Assembly (NCBI GenBank): GCA_014376445.1
Contig: JACMRM010000056.1
Span: forward strand, 1 to 37,806
Length of the DNA stretch: 37,806 nucleotides
Origin: Bacteriovorax sp.
GTDB taxonomy: Bacteria > Bdellovibrionota > Bacteriovoracia > Bacteriovoracales > Bacteriovoracaceae
Reading direction: 5' to 3'
Below are positions 29,427 to 37,609 of this stretch, one piece after another (the stretch's first letter is position 1; each line of letters begins with the position of its first letter). Under the pieces are notes generated by a model. The model did no database searches. It was not told where the DNA came from and saw only the letters and a program-made list of their open reading frames with translations. Position numbers and translations under genes: made by a program.

Positions 29427-31256
29427 ATGCGCGATCAAAAGCTTCACCAAATTCTGAAAGAAACGTTTGGTTATGATAATTTCAGATTCGAGCAGTACAA
29501 CATCATCAATTCTATTCTCGATGGAAAAGACACGCTGGCGATTATGCCAACGGGTGGTGGTAAATCTCTTTGTTATCAGATCCCAGCATTATATTTAGAG
29601 GGCGTGACGTTAGTTATTTCTCCACTCATATCTCTTATGCAAGACCAGGTGATGAACTTAAGAGAATACGGAGTAAATTCTGTTTTCTTAAACTCATCTC
29701 AAAATTATAGTGAATCTCAAAAAGCAAAATCACAAATCCTAAATGGCGTTGTCAAAATCATCTACGTTTCTCCCGAAGGAATTTTAAGTCCGAACCTCGC
29801 AGGATTTTTTGATCAGATTAATGTTTCATTAATTGCAATCGATGAAGCTCACTGTGTGTCTCAGTGGGGGCATGAGTTTAGAAAAGATTATACTAGATTA
29901 GGTGAATTAAAAGAAAGATTTCCGAATGTCCCGGTGATTGCATTAACAGCTACGGCGGATGCAAAAACACGAATTGATATTACAAATCAACTTCACATGA
30001 AATCGCCTGAAACTTTTGTTTCGTCATTCGATAGACCAAACATTAAATACATGATCCTTGAACGGCATGATGAAATTAAGCAGCTCGATGATTTTATAAA
30101 AACTCACCATGCTGAAGACACAGGAATCGTTTACTGTTTATCTCGCGATAAAGTTGAACGAGTTGCCACAGCTCTTACAAAATTAGGATACAAAGCTGTT
30201 CCTTATCATGCAGGTCTTTCACAAAATGAAAGAGCAATGAATCAGGAACTCTTCAACATCGAAGAAAAAATTATTGTTGTTGCAACGATTGCTTTTGGTA
30301 TGGGAATCGACAGACCCGACGTAAGATTTGTTGCTCATTTAGATTTACCCAAAAGTATCGAAAGTTATTATCAGGAAACGGGTAGAGCTGGCCGCGATGG
30401 AAAAGCTTCGACTGCATGGATGATTTACGGTCTTCAAGACGTCGTGAAACTTTCACAGATGCTTGAGACAACTGACGCTGATGAAAATTATAAAAAAGTT
30501 GCACGCTTTAAACTTGATTGCATGCTTGCTCTTTGTGAAGCGGCAGCTTGTAGAAGAAGTTATCTTCTAAGATACTTCGGCGAAATCGGAGCAGAGACTT
30601 GCGGCTATTGCGATTCATGTATTGAGCCGCCGACACTTTGGGATGCAACAGTTGATGCCCAGAAAATTATGTCGACGATCTATAGAACCAATCAATCATT
30701 TGGTGCCGGGCATATTATTGATGTCATTCGCGGCAGTAAGAATGCGAAGATTACTGATAGACGCCACGATCAGCTTTCAGTGTATGGAATCGGTAAAGAT
30801 CACCCGAAAGATCACTGGAATTCTGTTTTAAGACAACTTTTGAACCTAAATTATATTGCCATCAAAAACTGGGAGTATCGAAGTCTGGGGCTGACTAACA
30901 AGTCGCAGGAAATCCTTACCGGTAAATTAAAACTGCAACTCAGAAAGCAGGATGAGTCGGTTGCTAAAATTAAAACGGCAGCGAAGCAGGATAAAAAACG
31001 CATTTCGAAAAGCAAAGGAGCGGAAGCCGTTCACGGACAAGAAAATTTATTTTCGGCGCTTAAAGAACTGCGTAACAGACTGGCCAAAGAAAAGAATCTC
31101 CCTTCTTATATTGTGTTCAATGACAAATCACTTCACGATATGTGTGCGATTAAGCCCAGAAATGCGAGTGAGTTCCTATTAGTTCATGGCGTTGGGCAAA
31201 ATAAGCTGGAAAATTACGGCAATGTTTTTTTAGATACCATAAATAAATTTTCGTAG
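29427..31256 (+). CDS. recQ: ATP-dependent DNA helicase RecQ
   Basis: This 609-aa superfamily 2 3'-5' helicase of recombination and replication repair shows motif 0 (NFRFEQYNIINSILDGKDTL), Walker A (MPTGGGKSLCYQIPAL), the DEAH box (IAIDEAHCVSQWGHEFRKDY), motif VI (QETGRAGRDG), the RecQ zinc site (CMLALCEAAACRRSYLLRYFGE, then CGYCDSC), a winged-helix region and a C-terminal HRDC domain (NLFSALKELRNRLAKEKNLP...LLVHGVGQNKLENYG). The length is normal. It is coupled to the DUF3820 gene upstream. Confidence 0.95.
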   Translation: MRDQKLHQILKETFGYDNFRFEQYNIINSILDGKDTLAIMPTGGGKSLCYQIPALYLEGVTLVISPLISLMQDQVMNLREYGVNSVFLNSSQNYSESQKAKSQILNGVVKIIYVSPEGILSPNLAGFFDQINVSLIAIDEAHCVSQWGHEFRKDYTRLGELKERFPNVPVIALTATADAKTRIDITNQLHMKSPETFVSSFDRPNIKYMILERHDEIKQLDDFIKTHHAEDTGIVYCLSRDKVERVATALTKLGYKAVPYHAGLSQNERAMNQELFNIEEKIIVVATIAFGMGIDRPDVRFVAHLDLPKSIESYYQETGRAGRDGKASTAWMIYGLQDVVKLSQMLETTDADENYKKVARFKLDCMLALCEAAACRRSYLLRYFGEIGAETCGYCDSCIEPPTLWDATVDAQKIMSTIYRTNQSFGAGHIIDVIRGSKNAKITDRRHDQLSVYGIGKDHPKDHWNSVLRQLLNLNYIAIKNWEYRSLGLTNKSQEILTGKLKLQLRKQDESVAKIKTAAKQDKKRISKSKGAEAVHGQENLFSALKELRNRLAKEKNLPSYIVFNDKSLHDMCAIKPRNASEFLLVHGVGQNKLENYGNVFLDTINKFS

Positions 31257-31298
31257 TATCCTAAAGTCTGACCATTAACCAAACGTAGGAGAACTCAA

Positions 31299-31412
31299 AT
31301 GGCAAAGGGACAGGATAAGGGGAACGATAAAGGTAAGGAAAAAACTAAGCCGAAATTATCGACAAAAGAAAAACAAGATAAGAAAAAAGAGAAAGGTAAG
31401 AAGCAGTATTAA
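31299..31412 (+). CDS. 37-aa Lys-rich peptide
   Basis: ATG 31299 follows TAGGAGA and the gene ends at TAA 31410-31412. About 45% of the residues are Lys (MAKGQDKGNDKGKEK start, KKEKGKKQY end), with Gly, Asp and Glu; no hydrophobic residues to speak of. It is surely disordered and likely binds nucleic acid or acts as a solubility/stress peptide. A perfect terminator follows. It lies 42 bases after recQ and may be co-transcribed with it. Not sigma-54 controlled as far as visible. Confidence 0.6.
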   Translation: MAKGQDKGNDKGKEKTKPKLSTKEKQDKKKEKGKKQY

Positions 31413-31422
31413 TCTTTCCAAT

Positions 31423-31452
31423 AAAAAGGCCCTCATTATGAGGGCCTTTTTA
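31423..31452. terminator. Bidirectional terminator
   Basis: The perfect 8-bp stem GGCCCTCA / TGAGGGCC with loop TTA is flanked by A5 and T5, serving the plus-strand peptide/recQ unit and the minus-strand DUF1993 gene. Confidence 0.9.
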
Positions 31453-31453
31453 T

Positions 31454-31963
31454 TTATGGAAGCTTATATGGCATTTCGCCCAGAAAATCTTTCTTCCCAA
31501 CATCAACACCATTGTGTCTTAAAATTGAATAAGCAGTCGTCACGTGAAAATAGAAATTCGGAATTACATGGTGAACAGCGTATTGTTCCCCAGTAAGTGT
31601 TTTTCCTTCCCAACGTGGAGTTGTAACAGTAATTGTAGCAGCATTTTTGAAATCTTCAGGCTTCATTGTTTGAAGGTATGTAATGGTAGAAGCTATGCGA
31701 GTTTTTACTTCAGAAAAAGTTTTTTCACTGTCATCATTAACGGGAGCATTTTTGCCAGTTAAACGTGAAGCGCCAAGCTTTGCAGTGTCACAAACGATCT
31801 GGATTTGACGAGTAAGTGGAAACATATCAGGAGCAAGTCTTGAATTAAGAAGAACTTCTGTTTCAAATTTCTTTGAATCAGCGAAGCCTGCAGCTTTATC
31901 AAGCATAGCATCCAGGTTCTTAAGCGTTTTAACGAATTGAGGAATTGTTAGTTCGTAAATCAT
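31454..31963 (-). CDS. DUF1993 family protein
   Basis: The 169-aa protein matches DUF1993 (DinB-like four-helix fold): MIYELTIPQFVKTLKNLDAMLDKAAGFADSK, LAPDMFPLTRQIQIVCDTAK, TYLQTMKPEDF and NFYFHVTTAYSILRHNGVDVGKKDFLG. Function is unknown; the fold resembles thiol-dependent metalloenzymes. The start is ATG 31963, behind GGAGGTCATC. The longer frame to 32089 would overlap the benE start. It is divergent from benE. Confidence 0.85.
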   Translation of the reverse strand: MIYELTIPQFVKTLKNLDAMLDKAAGFADSKKFETEVLLNSRLAPDMFPLTRQIQIVCDTAKLGASRLTGKNAPVNDDSEKTFSEVKTRIASTITYLQTMKPEDFKNAATITVTTPRWEGKTLTGEQYAVHHVIPNFYFHVTTAYSILRHNGVDVGKKDFLGEMPYKLP

Positions 31964-32033
31964 GATGACCTCCATAAAATTAGTATCTCTACAGTAACTA
32001 AGCCCACGAACAGTTGTCAATTTTAGGTGCATA

Positions 32034-32058
32034 AAGATTTTATGAGGATTAAAATCTT
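32034..32058 (+). promoter_or_regulatory. Hairpin displaying the benE ribosome binding site
   Basis: AAGATTTTA / TAAAATCTT, perfect 9-bp arms, close a 7-nt loop TGAGGAT that holds the likely ribosome binding site, 13-18 bases before ATG 32062. It could present or, with a ligand or temperature, hide the site; it may also be an operator. Confidence 0.4.
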
Positions 32059-32061
32059 CGT

Positions 32062-33237
32062 ATGAGAAAAGTTTTAAAAGATTACACATTATCTGCTTTT
32101 ATCGCAGGATTTGTTGCAGTTCTTGTAGGTTATACGAGTTCCGCAGTTATTGTTTTTCAGGCCGCTATCGCTGCAGGTGCCACACCAGTAGAAGCAAGCT
32201 CTTGGCTTGGTATTATTTGTGTGAGTATGGGAGCGTTAACAGTATACCTGTCTGTGAAGTATAGAATTCCGGTGATGTTCGCATGGTCTACAGCAGGAGC
32301 AGCTTTACTCATAACAAGTCTACATGGCTTTCAGCTTCCAGATATTATCGGAGCTTTTGTTTTTTCTGCGTTTCTGATTTTTCTTTGCGGAGTCACAGGA
32401 TTATTTGAAAAGGTTATGAATAAAATTCCAGTGGCGCTCGCTTCAGCAATGCTCGCAGGAATTTTATTTCATTTGGTGCTGGAAGTTTTTACTTCAATGC
32501 AAACAATGTTCTGGCCGACATTTGTTATGTTCATTGTATATATTTTTGGGAGAAGATTTTTTCCTCGATACAATATTTTTTTCGTTTTAGTTTCTGGAGT
32601 GATGATCGCATGGCTTTTAAATTTACTTCATTATGCCCCAGTTAATTTTGATATTTTAAAACCGGTTTTTACAATGCCGACCTTTAATTTAACTGTTCTA
32701 ATGAGTATTGGAATTCCTTTATTTGTGGTGACAATGGCGTCGCAAAATCTTACTGGGATAGCTGTGATGAAAACTTACGGGTATAAACCGAAAATTTCAA
32801 AACTTATATCGTGGTCAGGTTTTATAAATATTCTAATTGCACCTTTCGGAGGATTCGCGCTCAATCTCTCTGCAGTTACTGCTGCAATTTGTATGGGACA
32901 TGAAGCACATCCTGATCACGATAAACGCTACACTGCTTCTGTAAGTATGGGGCTTATTTATATTGTAGTCGGAATTTATTCTGGAGTTGTGGCCAGTCTT
33001 TTTGCAACGTTTCCGAAAGAGTTAATTATGGCCATTGCAGGCCTTGCTTTAATGAATACTGTTAACAGTGGGCTCACGACAATTTTTGATCATAAAGAAG
33101 AAAAAGAATCTGCCATGATTACATTTTTTGTGACAGCATCAGGTGTATCAATGTTAGGTGTTGGTGCAGCTTTCTGGGGACTCGTGGCCGGAAGTCTTGC
33201 GGGTATGGTTTTAAAATATAAAAGAGGTAATTCATGA
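32062..33237 (+). CDS. benE: BenE family (benzoate/H+ symporter-like) membrane transporter
   Basis: The 391-aa inner-membrane protein has ~11-12 hydrophobic helices. BenE family marks include YTSSAVIVFQAAIAAGATPVEASSWL near the N terminus, WSTAGAALL, PLFVVTMASQNLTGIAVMKTYGYKP and APFGGFALNLSAVTAAICMG. The family imports benzoate or related aromatic acids, but no aromatic catabolic gene is nearby, so the substrate is open. It overlaps the DUF1003 gene by 4 bases (ATGA). Confidence 0.88.
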   Translation: MRKVLKDYTLSAFIAGFVAVLVGYTSSAVIVFQAAIAAGATPVEASSWLGIICVSMGALTVYLSVKYRIPVMFAWSTAGAALLITSLHGFQLPDIIGAFVFSAFLIFLCGVTGLFEKVMNKIPVALASAMLAGILFHLVLEVFTSMQTMFWPTFVMFIVYIFGRRFFPRYNIFFVLVSGVMIAWLLNLLHYAPVNFDILKPVFTMPTFNLTVLMSIGIPLFVVTMASQNLTGIAVMKTYGYKPKISKLISWSGFINILIAPFGGFALNLSAVTAAICMGHEAHPDHDKRYTASVSMGLIYIVVGIYSGVVASLFATFPKELIMAIAGLALMNTVNSGLTTIFDHKEEKESAMITFFVTASGVSMLGVGAAFWGLVAGSLAGMVLKYKRGNS

Positions 33238-33743
33238 GCAATGACATTAGAGATCTATTAAACGAAGAAGAAGTTCAGGCGAAAGAACTCGAGTGCATTG
33301 TCGCGAAATCGATCGAAGAAGATCACATGTTGAGCAGTAAGCTTCACGAAGTAGAAAGAGAAGATGATGCAACTTTCGGTCAAAGAGTTTCGGATAAAGT
33401 TGCGGCCTTCGGTGGAAGCTGGACTTTTATTTTGGGATTTATATTTTTTATAATTATCTGGATAATCATGAACGTTATGTGGATAGGGTCTAAGGCCGCC
33501 GATCCGTACCCGTTTATTTTATTAAACCTGATGCTTTCATGCCTTGCGGCCTTTCAGGCGCCGATCATTATGATGAGCCAGAATCGGCAGGAAGAAAAAG
33601 ATCGTCGTCGAGCGCGCTCCGATTTTATGATCAATTTGAAAGCAGAAATGGAAATCAGAAATCTTCACGATAAGCTAGATGCGTTTCAAAAAGTTCATCA
33701 CGAACTGGTTGAAAGACTTATCAAAGAAAAAAAATTGGATTAG
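33234..33743 (+). CDS. DUF1003 family membrane protein
   Basis: The 169-aa protein matches DUF1003: GQRVSDKVAAFGGSWTFILGF leads into a first membrane helix, ADPYPFILLNLMLSCLAAFQAPIIMMSQNRQ forms the second, followed by a charged region (EEKDRRRARSDFMINLKAEMEIRNLHDKLDAF). The role is unknown. Translation starts within the benE stop, so it is coupled to the transporter and may modulate it. Confidence 0.88.
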   Translation: MSNDIRDLLNEEEVQAKELECIVAKSIEEDHMLSSKLHEVEREDDATFGQRVSDKVAAFGGSWTFILGFIFFIIIWIIMNVMWIGSKAADPYPFILLNLMLSCLAAFQAPIIMMSQNRQEEKDRRRARSDFMINLKAEMEIRNLHDKLDAFQKVHHELVERLIKEKKLD

Positions 33744-33769
33744 AGCTTATGCTGCTGTCACAAGTTAAA

Positions 33770-34576
33770 CTAAGATTTTTCTTCGCTGGAAAATAATCCC
33801 ATTAAAGTTGAATAGATCATACTATCGATAATTGATTTTGGCATAAGTGATCCGATCGTTTTTCCATCGATATCACTGATTTCAATTTTCTGATCAACGA
33901 TTCCGTCAACCATTACATTGAAAGTCATTCCCGAACTGAATCCCATGTTGAGAGTTCTGAGTAGTGAGCGCAGATCTTCTGACAATTTTAAAGCGCCTGG
34001 CGCTTTAACAAGTTTGGATTCTGCCTGCTCTAAAATGCGGTTGATAAAAACCAGTGTCAATCCTACAGCTATCAAAGGCAGAGTAGATTTAGAAAGCATT
34101 TTTTGTTTTGCACCTTTTTGAAATGCCATGGCAAAAATTCCTGCGTACAAAGAAAGTTTTAAAATATATCTTCCACGGTCTTCGCTGGATTTTAATTGAT
34201 TATAGTCTCCCATAATTTTACTGGAAAATTTTGAAAGTCTGTTTTTAGCTTCTGGAATACTGACTGTTGCATTCTGAATTGAACCTTTGATTAAACTCTT
34301 GGATTTTTTTGCAATGTTTTTAAAGAATGATGAAGATCCCTCATACTTGATATTTTTCTTCAGTTCTTTCAACGAAATTATTTTTGCTTTCCCCGAATGA
34401 TAAATAGGCTTCATATCTTTTATGAAAACATTTCCTGCAACAGACTTCCAGTCACCAGGCTTCATCATGGTGATAGCACCACCAAGAGCGACGAAGTCTG
34501 CAGCGGGAATACCTTCACTTAAAAGTTTTTGTAGAAGAGAGATAAATTCTTGAGGCGTAATTTTTTTGTCTACCAT
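33770..34576 (-). CDS. 268-aa protein of unknown function
   Basis: The protein has an N-terminal ~50 residues that look like a helical domain (ITPQEFISLLQKLLSEGIPAADF), a Lys-rich region, two short hydrophobic segments in the middle (LSLYAGIFAMAFQKG; LPLIAVGLTLVFINRIL) and a C-terminal part with beta character (MTFNVMVDGIVDQKIEISDIDG). The ribosome binding site (AAGA) is weak. It is a single gene converging with DUF1003. No family recognised; possibly membrane-associated. Confidence 0.7.
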   Translation of the reverse strand: MVDKKITPQEFISLLQKLLSEGIPAADFVALGGAITMMKPGDWKSVAGNVFIKDMKPIYHSGKAKIISLKELKKNIKYEGSSSFFKNIAKKSKSLIKGSIQNATVSIPEAKNRLSKFSSKIMGDYNQLKSSEDRGRYILKLSLYAGIFAMAFQKGAKQKMLSKSTLPLIAVGLTLVFINRILEQAESKLVKAPGALKLSEDLRSLLRTLNMGFSSGMTFNVMVDGIVDQKIEISDIDGKTIGSLMPKSIIDSMIYSTLMGLFSSEEKS

Positions 34577-34640
34577 TCTTATAGTGTTTCACGACTCGGG
34601 GAAAATATCCTCAAAAAATGCACATAACGGAGGCAAAAGA

Positions 34641-34656
34641 TGGAATGGGTCTTGCA
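34641..34656 (+). promoter_or_regulatory. Candidate sigma-54 promoter of the esterase gene
   Basis: TGGAAT-GGGTC-TTGCA has GG at 34642-43 and GC at 34654-55, 10 nt apart; the -24 side deviates (A for C). The predicted start 34667 gives a 50-nt leader. CGGGGAA at 34597-34603 falls at -67, where one UAS half is expected. Confidence 0.4.
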
Positions 34657-34716
34657 ACTCTAATACTTAACTATTGCGCTATTCATGTGCAACCCACATT
34701 TTTAAAGGATTAAGTC

Positions 34717-35739
34717 ATGATTAAAAAAGTAATTTTACCCGTTCTTGTTATTGCATCACTTCAGTATGCATACGCGGCAAAAATGCCCAAGCCGAACAAG
34801 GAAATGGATACCGTTTTAACCTCGCTTGCTGCAAAAGGTGGAAAACCTATTGAGCAATTAGATGCAAAGGAAGCAAGAAAACAACCTACACCAACAGATG
34901 CAGTAAAAACTGTGATGGCCGATAAAAAAATCTCAGCTGCATCAACTGTGACGACAAAAGAAATTCAGGTTGATGGTGCTGACGGCATGATTCCGGCAAG
35001 GATTTATATTCCAGCGGGTGCTAACAAACCTATGCCCGTTGTTGTTTATTATCACGGTGGCGGTTTTGTTATTGCTGATAACGATGTTTACGATGCGACT
35101 CCTAGAGCACTGGCAGATCAAACTAAAGCAATTTTTGTTTCTGTTGAATACAGAAAAGCTCCGGAGTTTAAATTCCCTGCAGCTCACGACGATGCTATAG
35201 CTGCATACAAATGGGTGCTGAAAAATGCGGCTTCATTTGATGGCGACCCGAAAAGAGTTGCAGTCGCAGGAGAGTCGGCAGGTGGGAACCTGGCACTTAA
35301 CGTAGCAATCGCTGCCCGCGATAGAAAATTTCAGCTGCCGGTTCACGAACTTTTAATCTATCCGGTTGCGGGAAGTTACATGGGAACAGCTTCATATAAA
35401 GAAAATGCCAATGCAAAACCACTTAGCAGAGAAATGATGAGCTGGTTTATGAATAACTATCTGGCAGATCCAAAACAAAAAGATGATAAACGTATTAATC
35501 TTTTAACGGCCAATTTTCAAGGGCTCTCAAATGCCACGATTATCACTGCACAGATCGACCCGTTAAGAAGTGAAGGGATGGAGCTTGCGGAAAAAATGAA
35601 AGCGTCAGGCGTTGATGTAAAATATAAAAACTATAACGGTGTGACTCACGAATTTTTTGGAATGGCACCGGTATTACAGGAAGCTAAAAAAGCACAGGAG
35701 TTTGCAGCTAAAGATTTATCAAAAGCTTTTAGACAGTAA
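34717..35739 (+). CDS. Secreted HSL-family esterase/lipase
   Basis: The 340-aa alpha/beta hydrolase has a signal peptide (MIKKVILPVLVIASLQYAYA, cleavage near 20). The oxyanion-hole motif HGGGF is at 113-117, the nucleophile Ser187 lies in GESAGG, with Asp281 (QIDPLRSEG) and His311 (GVTHEFFG) completing the triad. This is the hormone-sensitive lipase/acetyl-esterase class, acting on short-chain esters in the periplasm. The start fits a good signal peptide, with AAGGATTA before the ATG. The next hydrolase follows 50 bases later on the same strand. Confidence 0.92.
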   Translation: MIKKVILPVLVIASLQYAYAAKMPKPNKEMDTVLTSLAAKGGKPIEQLDAKEARKQPTPTDAVKTVMADKKISAASTVTTKEIQVDGADGMIPARIYIPAGANKPMPVVVYYHGGGFVIADNDVYDATPRALADQTKAIFVSVEYRKAPEFKFPAAHDDAIAAYKWVLKNAASFDGDPKRVAVAGESAGGNLALNVAIAARDRKFQLPVHELLIYPVAGSYMGTASYKENANAKPLSREMMSWFMNNYLADPKQKDDKRINLLTANFQGLSNATIITAQIDPLRSEGMELAEKMKASGVDVKYKNYNGVTHEFFGMAPVLQEAKKAQEFAAKDLSKAFRQ

Positions 35740-35789
35740 TTTAAAAGATACAGAAGATCGGCATTTGCTCTTGTAACAGGAGGTTTATA

Positions 35790-36602
35790 ATGATTAATGT
35801 AAATACAATGTATGTACAAACTCAAGGAAGTTATGGCCTCCAACCGATCATTTTTCTTCATGCTTTTCCAATGACATCAGACATGTGGAAAGGACAAATG
35901 CAACACTTTTCAAAAACACATTATACGTTGGCCCCCGATCTTCCCGGTTTTGGGAAGGGGGCCCTTCCTATGCACTCAGTGACGTTTGAGCATTATGTCG
36001 ATTCTGTTTTAAATTTTCTGCGTGAATCGGGAATCAAGCAGTCTATCTGGTGCGGACTCTCTATGGGAGGGTATGTAGCATTAAGGCTCTATGAAAAAGC
36101 ACCGGAGCTTTGTTGTGGTCTCATTTTATCAAATACCAAAGCTCCTTCAGATGACAACGCTGCCAAATGCAAGCGCTGGAGTGCCATCAAAAGTTTAACT
36201 GCAGACCGTGAAGGTTTTCTCGAAGGACAGTGGAATTCATTGATTGGAAAAAGTTCACAGGACAATATCAAACTTAAAAAGCAATTTTATGATATCACTG
36301 CAAAAAATTCTGAAGAAGGTATGACGGCAGGGCTTGCGGCCATGGCCTCAAGAATGGACAGTACTCAAATGCTTTCGAGTATTGATGTGCCGACTCTAAT
36401 CATCGCCAGCGATGAGGATAAAATCATCAAGATTAGCGATGCTGAAATCTTAAACCGCGGGATTAAAAAAAGTAAACTAGAGATCATTCAGAATGCAGGA
36501 CACTTAAGTAACCTTGAAAACCCTGAAAGTTTTAACAGAGTAGTGGCGGAATTCCTTGAGAGATTTCATACAACTGCTATCCATGAAGCTTTAATGAACT
36601 GA
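35790..36602 (+). CDS. Cytoplasmic alpha/beta hydrolase
   Basis: The 270-aa hydrolase starts behind a strong AGGAGG. Landmarks: FLHAFPMTSDMW (oxyanion strand), LAPDLPGFGKG, the nucleophile elbow GLSMGG with Ser91, Asp208 or Asp210 (IIASDEDKII) and His238 (NAGHLSNLENPE). This resembles esterase/haloperoxidase/3-oxoadipate enol-lactonase-type enzymes; the substrate is open. No signal peptide. Its 3' end overlaps the converging DUF924 gene by 12 bases. Confidence 0.88.
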   Translation: MINVNTMYVQTQGSYGLQPIIFLHAFPMTSDMWKGQMQHFSKTHYTLAPDLPGFGKGALPMHSVTFEHYVDSVLNFLRESGIKQSIWCGLSMGGYVALRLYEKAPELCCGLILSNTKAPSDDNAAKCKRWSAIKSLTADREGFLEGQWNSLIGKSSQDNIKLKKQFYDITAKNSEEGMTAGLAAMASRMDSTQMLSSIDVPTLIIASDEDKIIKISDAEILNRGIKKSKLEIIQNAGHLSNLENPESFNRVVAEFLERFHTTAIHEALMN

Positions 36603-37187
36603 AATAGTTTGTTGGGTGATTGAAATATCCTGCCAACTTTTTTCAGATAAAGTAGCAGCATCAAGCTGTTTCAAATATTCAATTTCTTCGGGAGTTGATT
36701 GTCTGGCCAGAATAATATTTCTTGTAGGAAATCGACCAAATTTTTCGATGACTTCTTTATGTTGAAGTTCAAAATTTAAATTGTCTTCAAGACCAATCTC
36801 TGAATAAAGAAGCAGGGCCGTATTGTGAATCGCTTTCGATTCACTATGCATGAACGGCATATAGAGAAATTGTCTATAAACCGGTGACAAGTTTTTATGA
36901 AAGTCCCCACGGATACATTCCTGTGCCAATGCCAGCGCCATGGGATCGTAAAGAAAAGATTTAGGATCATCACGGTAAATGTTTCTGGAAAACTGATCAA
37001 TGATCAGAATTTCAGCAAGTCTACCCAACGGCTCATTCCGCCAGTAGGAAAATTCTCCGGCAACAACTGAAGAGTGGAGAGCTATAAATTTTTCTGTCAT
37101 TTCCAGATCGAGAGCTTCATCCAACTTGAACCATTGCTCAGGGGCCACCACCTCAAACCAAAAATCGATGATATCTAAATGATTCAT
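36591..37187 (-). CDS. DUF924 family protein
   Basis: The 198-aa protein is a full-length DUF924 member (TPR-like helical fold): IIDFWFEVVAPEQWFK, LAEILIIDQFSRNIYRDDPKSF, ALALAQECI, PFMHSESKAIHN, and FGRFPTRNIILARQSTPEEIEYL. Function unknown. GAGGTAAATAGGT precedes the ATG. It starts 2 bases after the stop of the 67-aa gene, so both are one transcript. Confidence 0.88.
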   Translation of the reverse strand: MNHLDIIDFWFEVVAPEQWFKLDEALDLEMTEKFIALHSSVVAGEFSYWRNEPLGRLAEILIIDQFSRNIYRDDPKSFLYDPMALALAQECIRGDFHKNLSPVYRQFLYMPFMHSESKAIHNTALLLYSEIGLEDNLNFELQHKEVIEKFGRFPTRNIILARQSTPEEIEYLKQLDAATLSEKSWQDISITQQTISVH

Positions 37188-37189
37188 AC

Positions 37190-37393
37190 CTATTTACCTC
37201 TGTTAGATCCTACGCGTGTGGTTTTGAAACCTTTGTTGTCTAAATGATCAGATGTGGCCGCAACTTCAGCTTCTCTATTTTGAGCAAGCTCCTTATTTTT
37301 TATAGTTTCATCTGTTGTGTGATTTTTAGCAGATATTTTTTTCTCCACTACCTCTTTTAGCCTTGGCTTGATTGATTGTTTTTCTTTAGACAT
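37190..37393 (-). CDS. 67-aa Lys-rich disordered protein
   Basis: This basic hydrophilic protein (MSKEKQSIKPRLKEVVEKK start, Asn/Glu/Ala middle, FKTTRVGSNRGK end) has no hydrophobic core and is of the same type as the other tiny proteins. AGGAGGAAAG precedes the ATG. The sigma-54 promoter of this unit is 163 bases upstream of the ATG, separated by a non-coding leader with a weak hairpin. It is followed by DUF924. Confidence 0.7.
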   Translation of the reverse strand: MSKEKQSIKPRLKEVVEKKISAKNHTTDETIKNKELAQNREAEVAATSDHLDNKGFKTTRVGSNRGK

Positions 37394-37404
37394 TCTTTCC
37401 TCCT

Positions 37405-37544
37405 GTGAAATAAAAAGTCACCCTAAGGGGAGCCTTTTATTAATGATTATTGGTAGCAGAGCTTATGTCTGCACAAAGGCGATCATTATAAAATAGTTGC
37501 CATGTCTTATCGTCCCTTATTAAAGATCGCTCTGTAATAACACA
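37405..37544 (-). ncRNA. Sigma-54 leader or small RNA upstream of the 67-aa gene
   Basis: From the predicted start 37544 to a hairpin at ~37410-37437 (GGCTCCCC-TTA-GGGTGAC region, with mismatches, followed by T5 on the minus strand) there is no ORF longer than 7 codons. The stretch may be a separate ~140-nt small RNA with readthrough into the 67-aa/DUF924 genes, or a long 5' leader with an attenuator. Confidence 0.4.
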
Positions 37545-37554
37545 ATTATTATGC

Positions 37555-37570
37555 TGCACTCTCGATGCCA
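37555..37570 (-). promoter_or_regulatory. Sigma-54 promoter upstream of the 67-aa/DUF924 unit
   Basis: On the minus strand TTGGCAT-CGAGA-GTGCA has GG at 37569-68 and GC at 37557-56, 10 nt apart. The predicted start is 37544. Confidence 0.8.
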
Positions 37571-37609
37571 ACGTTTTCACTTGTAAAACATATGATTTTT
37601 CGTACTAAC

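Noticed and set aside
35760-35778. CGGCAT before the cytoplasmic hydrolase as a sigma-54 promoter
   Set aside because: TG occupies the GC position; the spacing does not fit either way.
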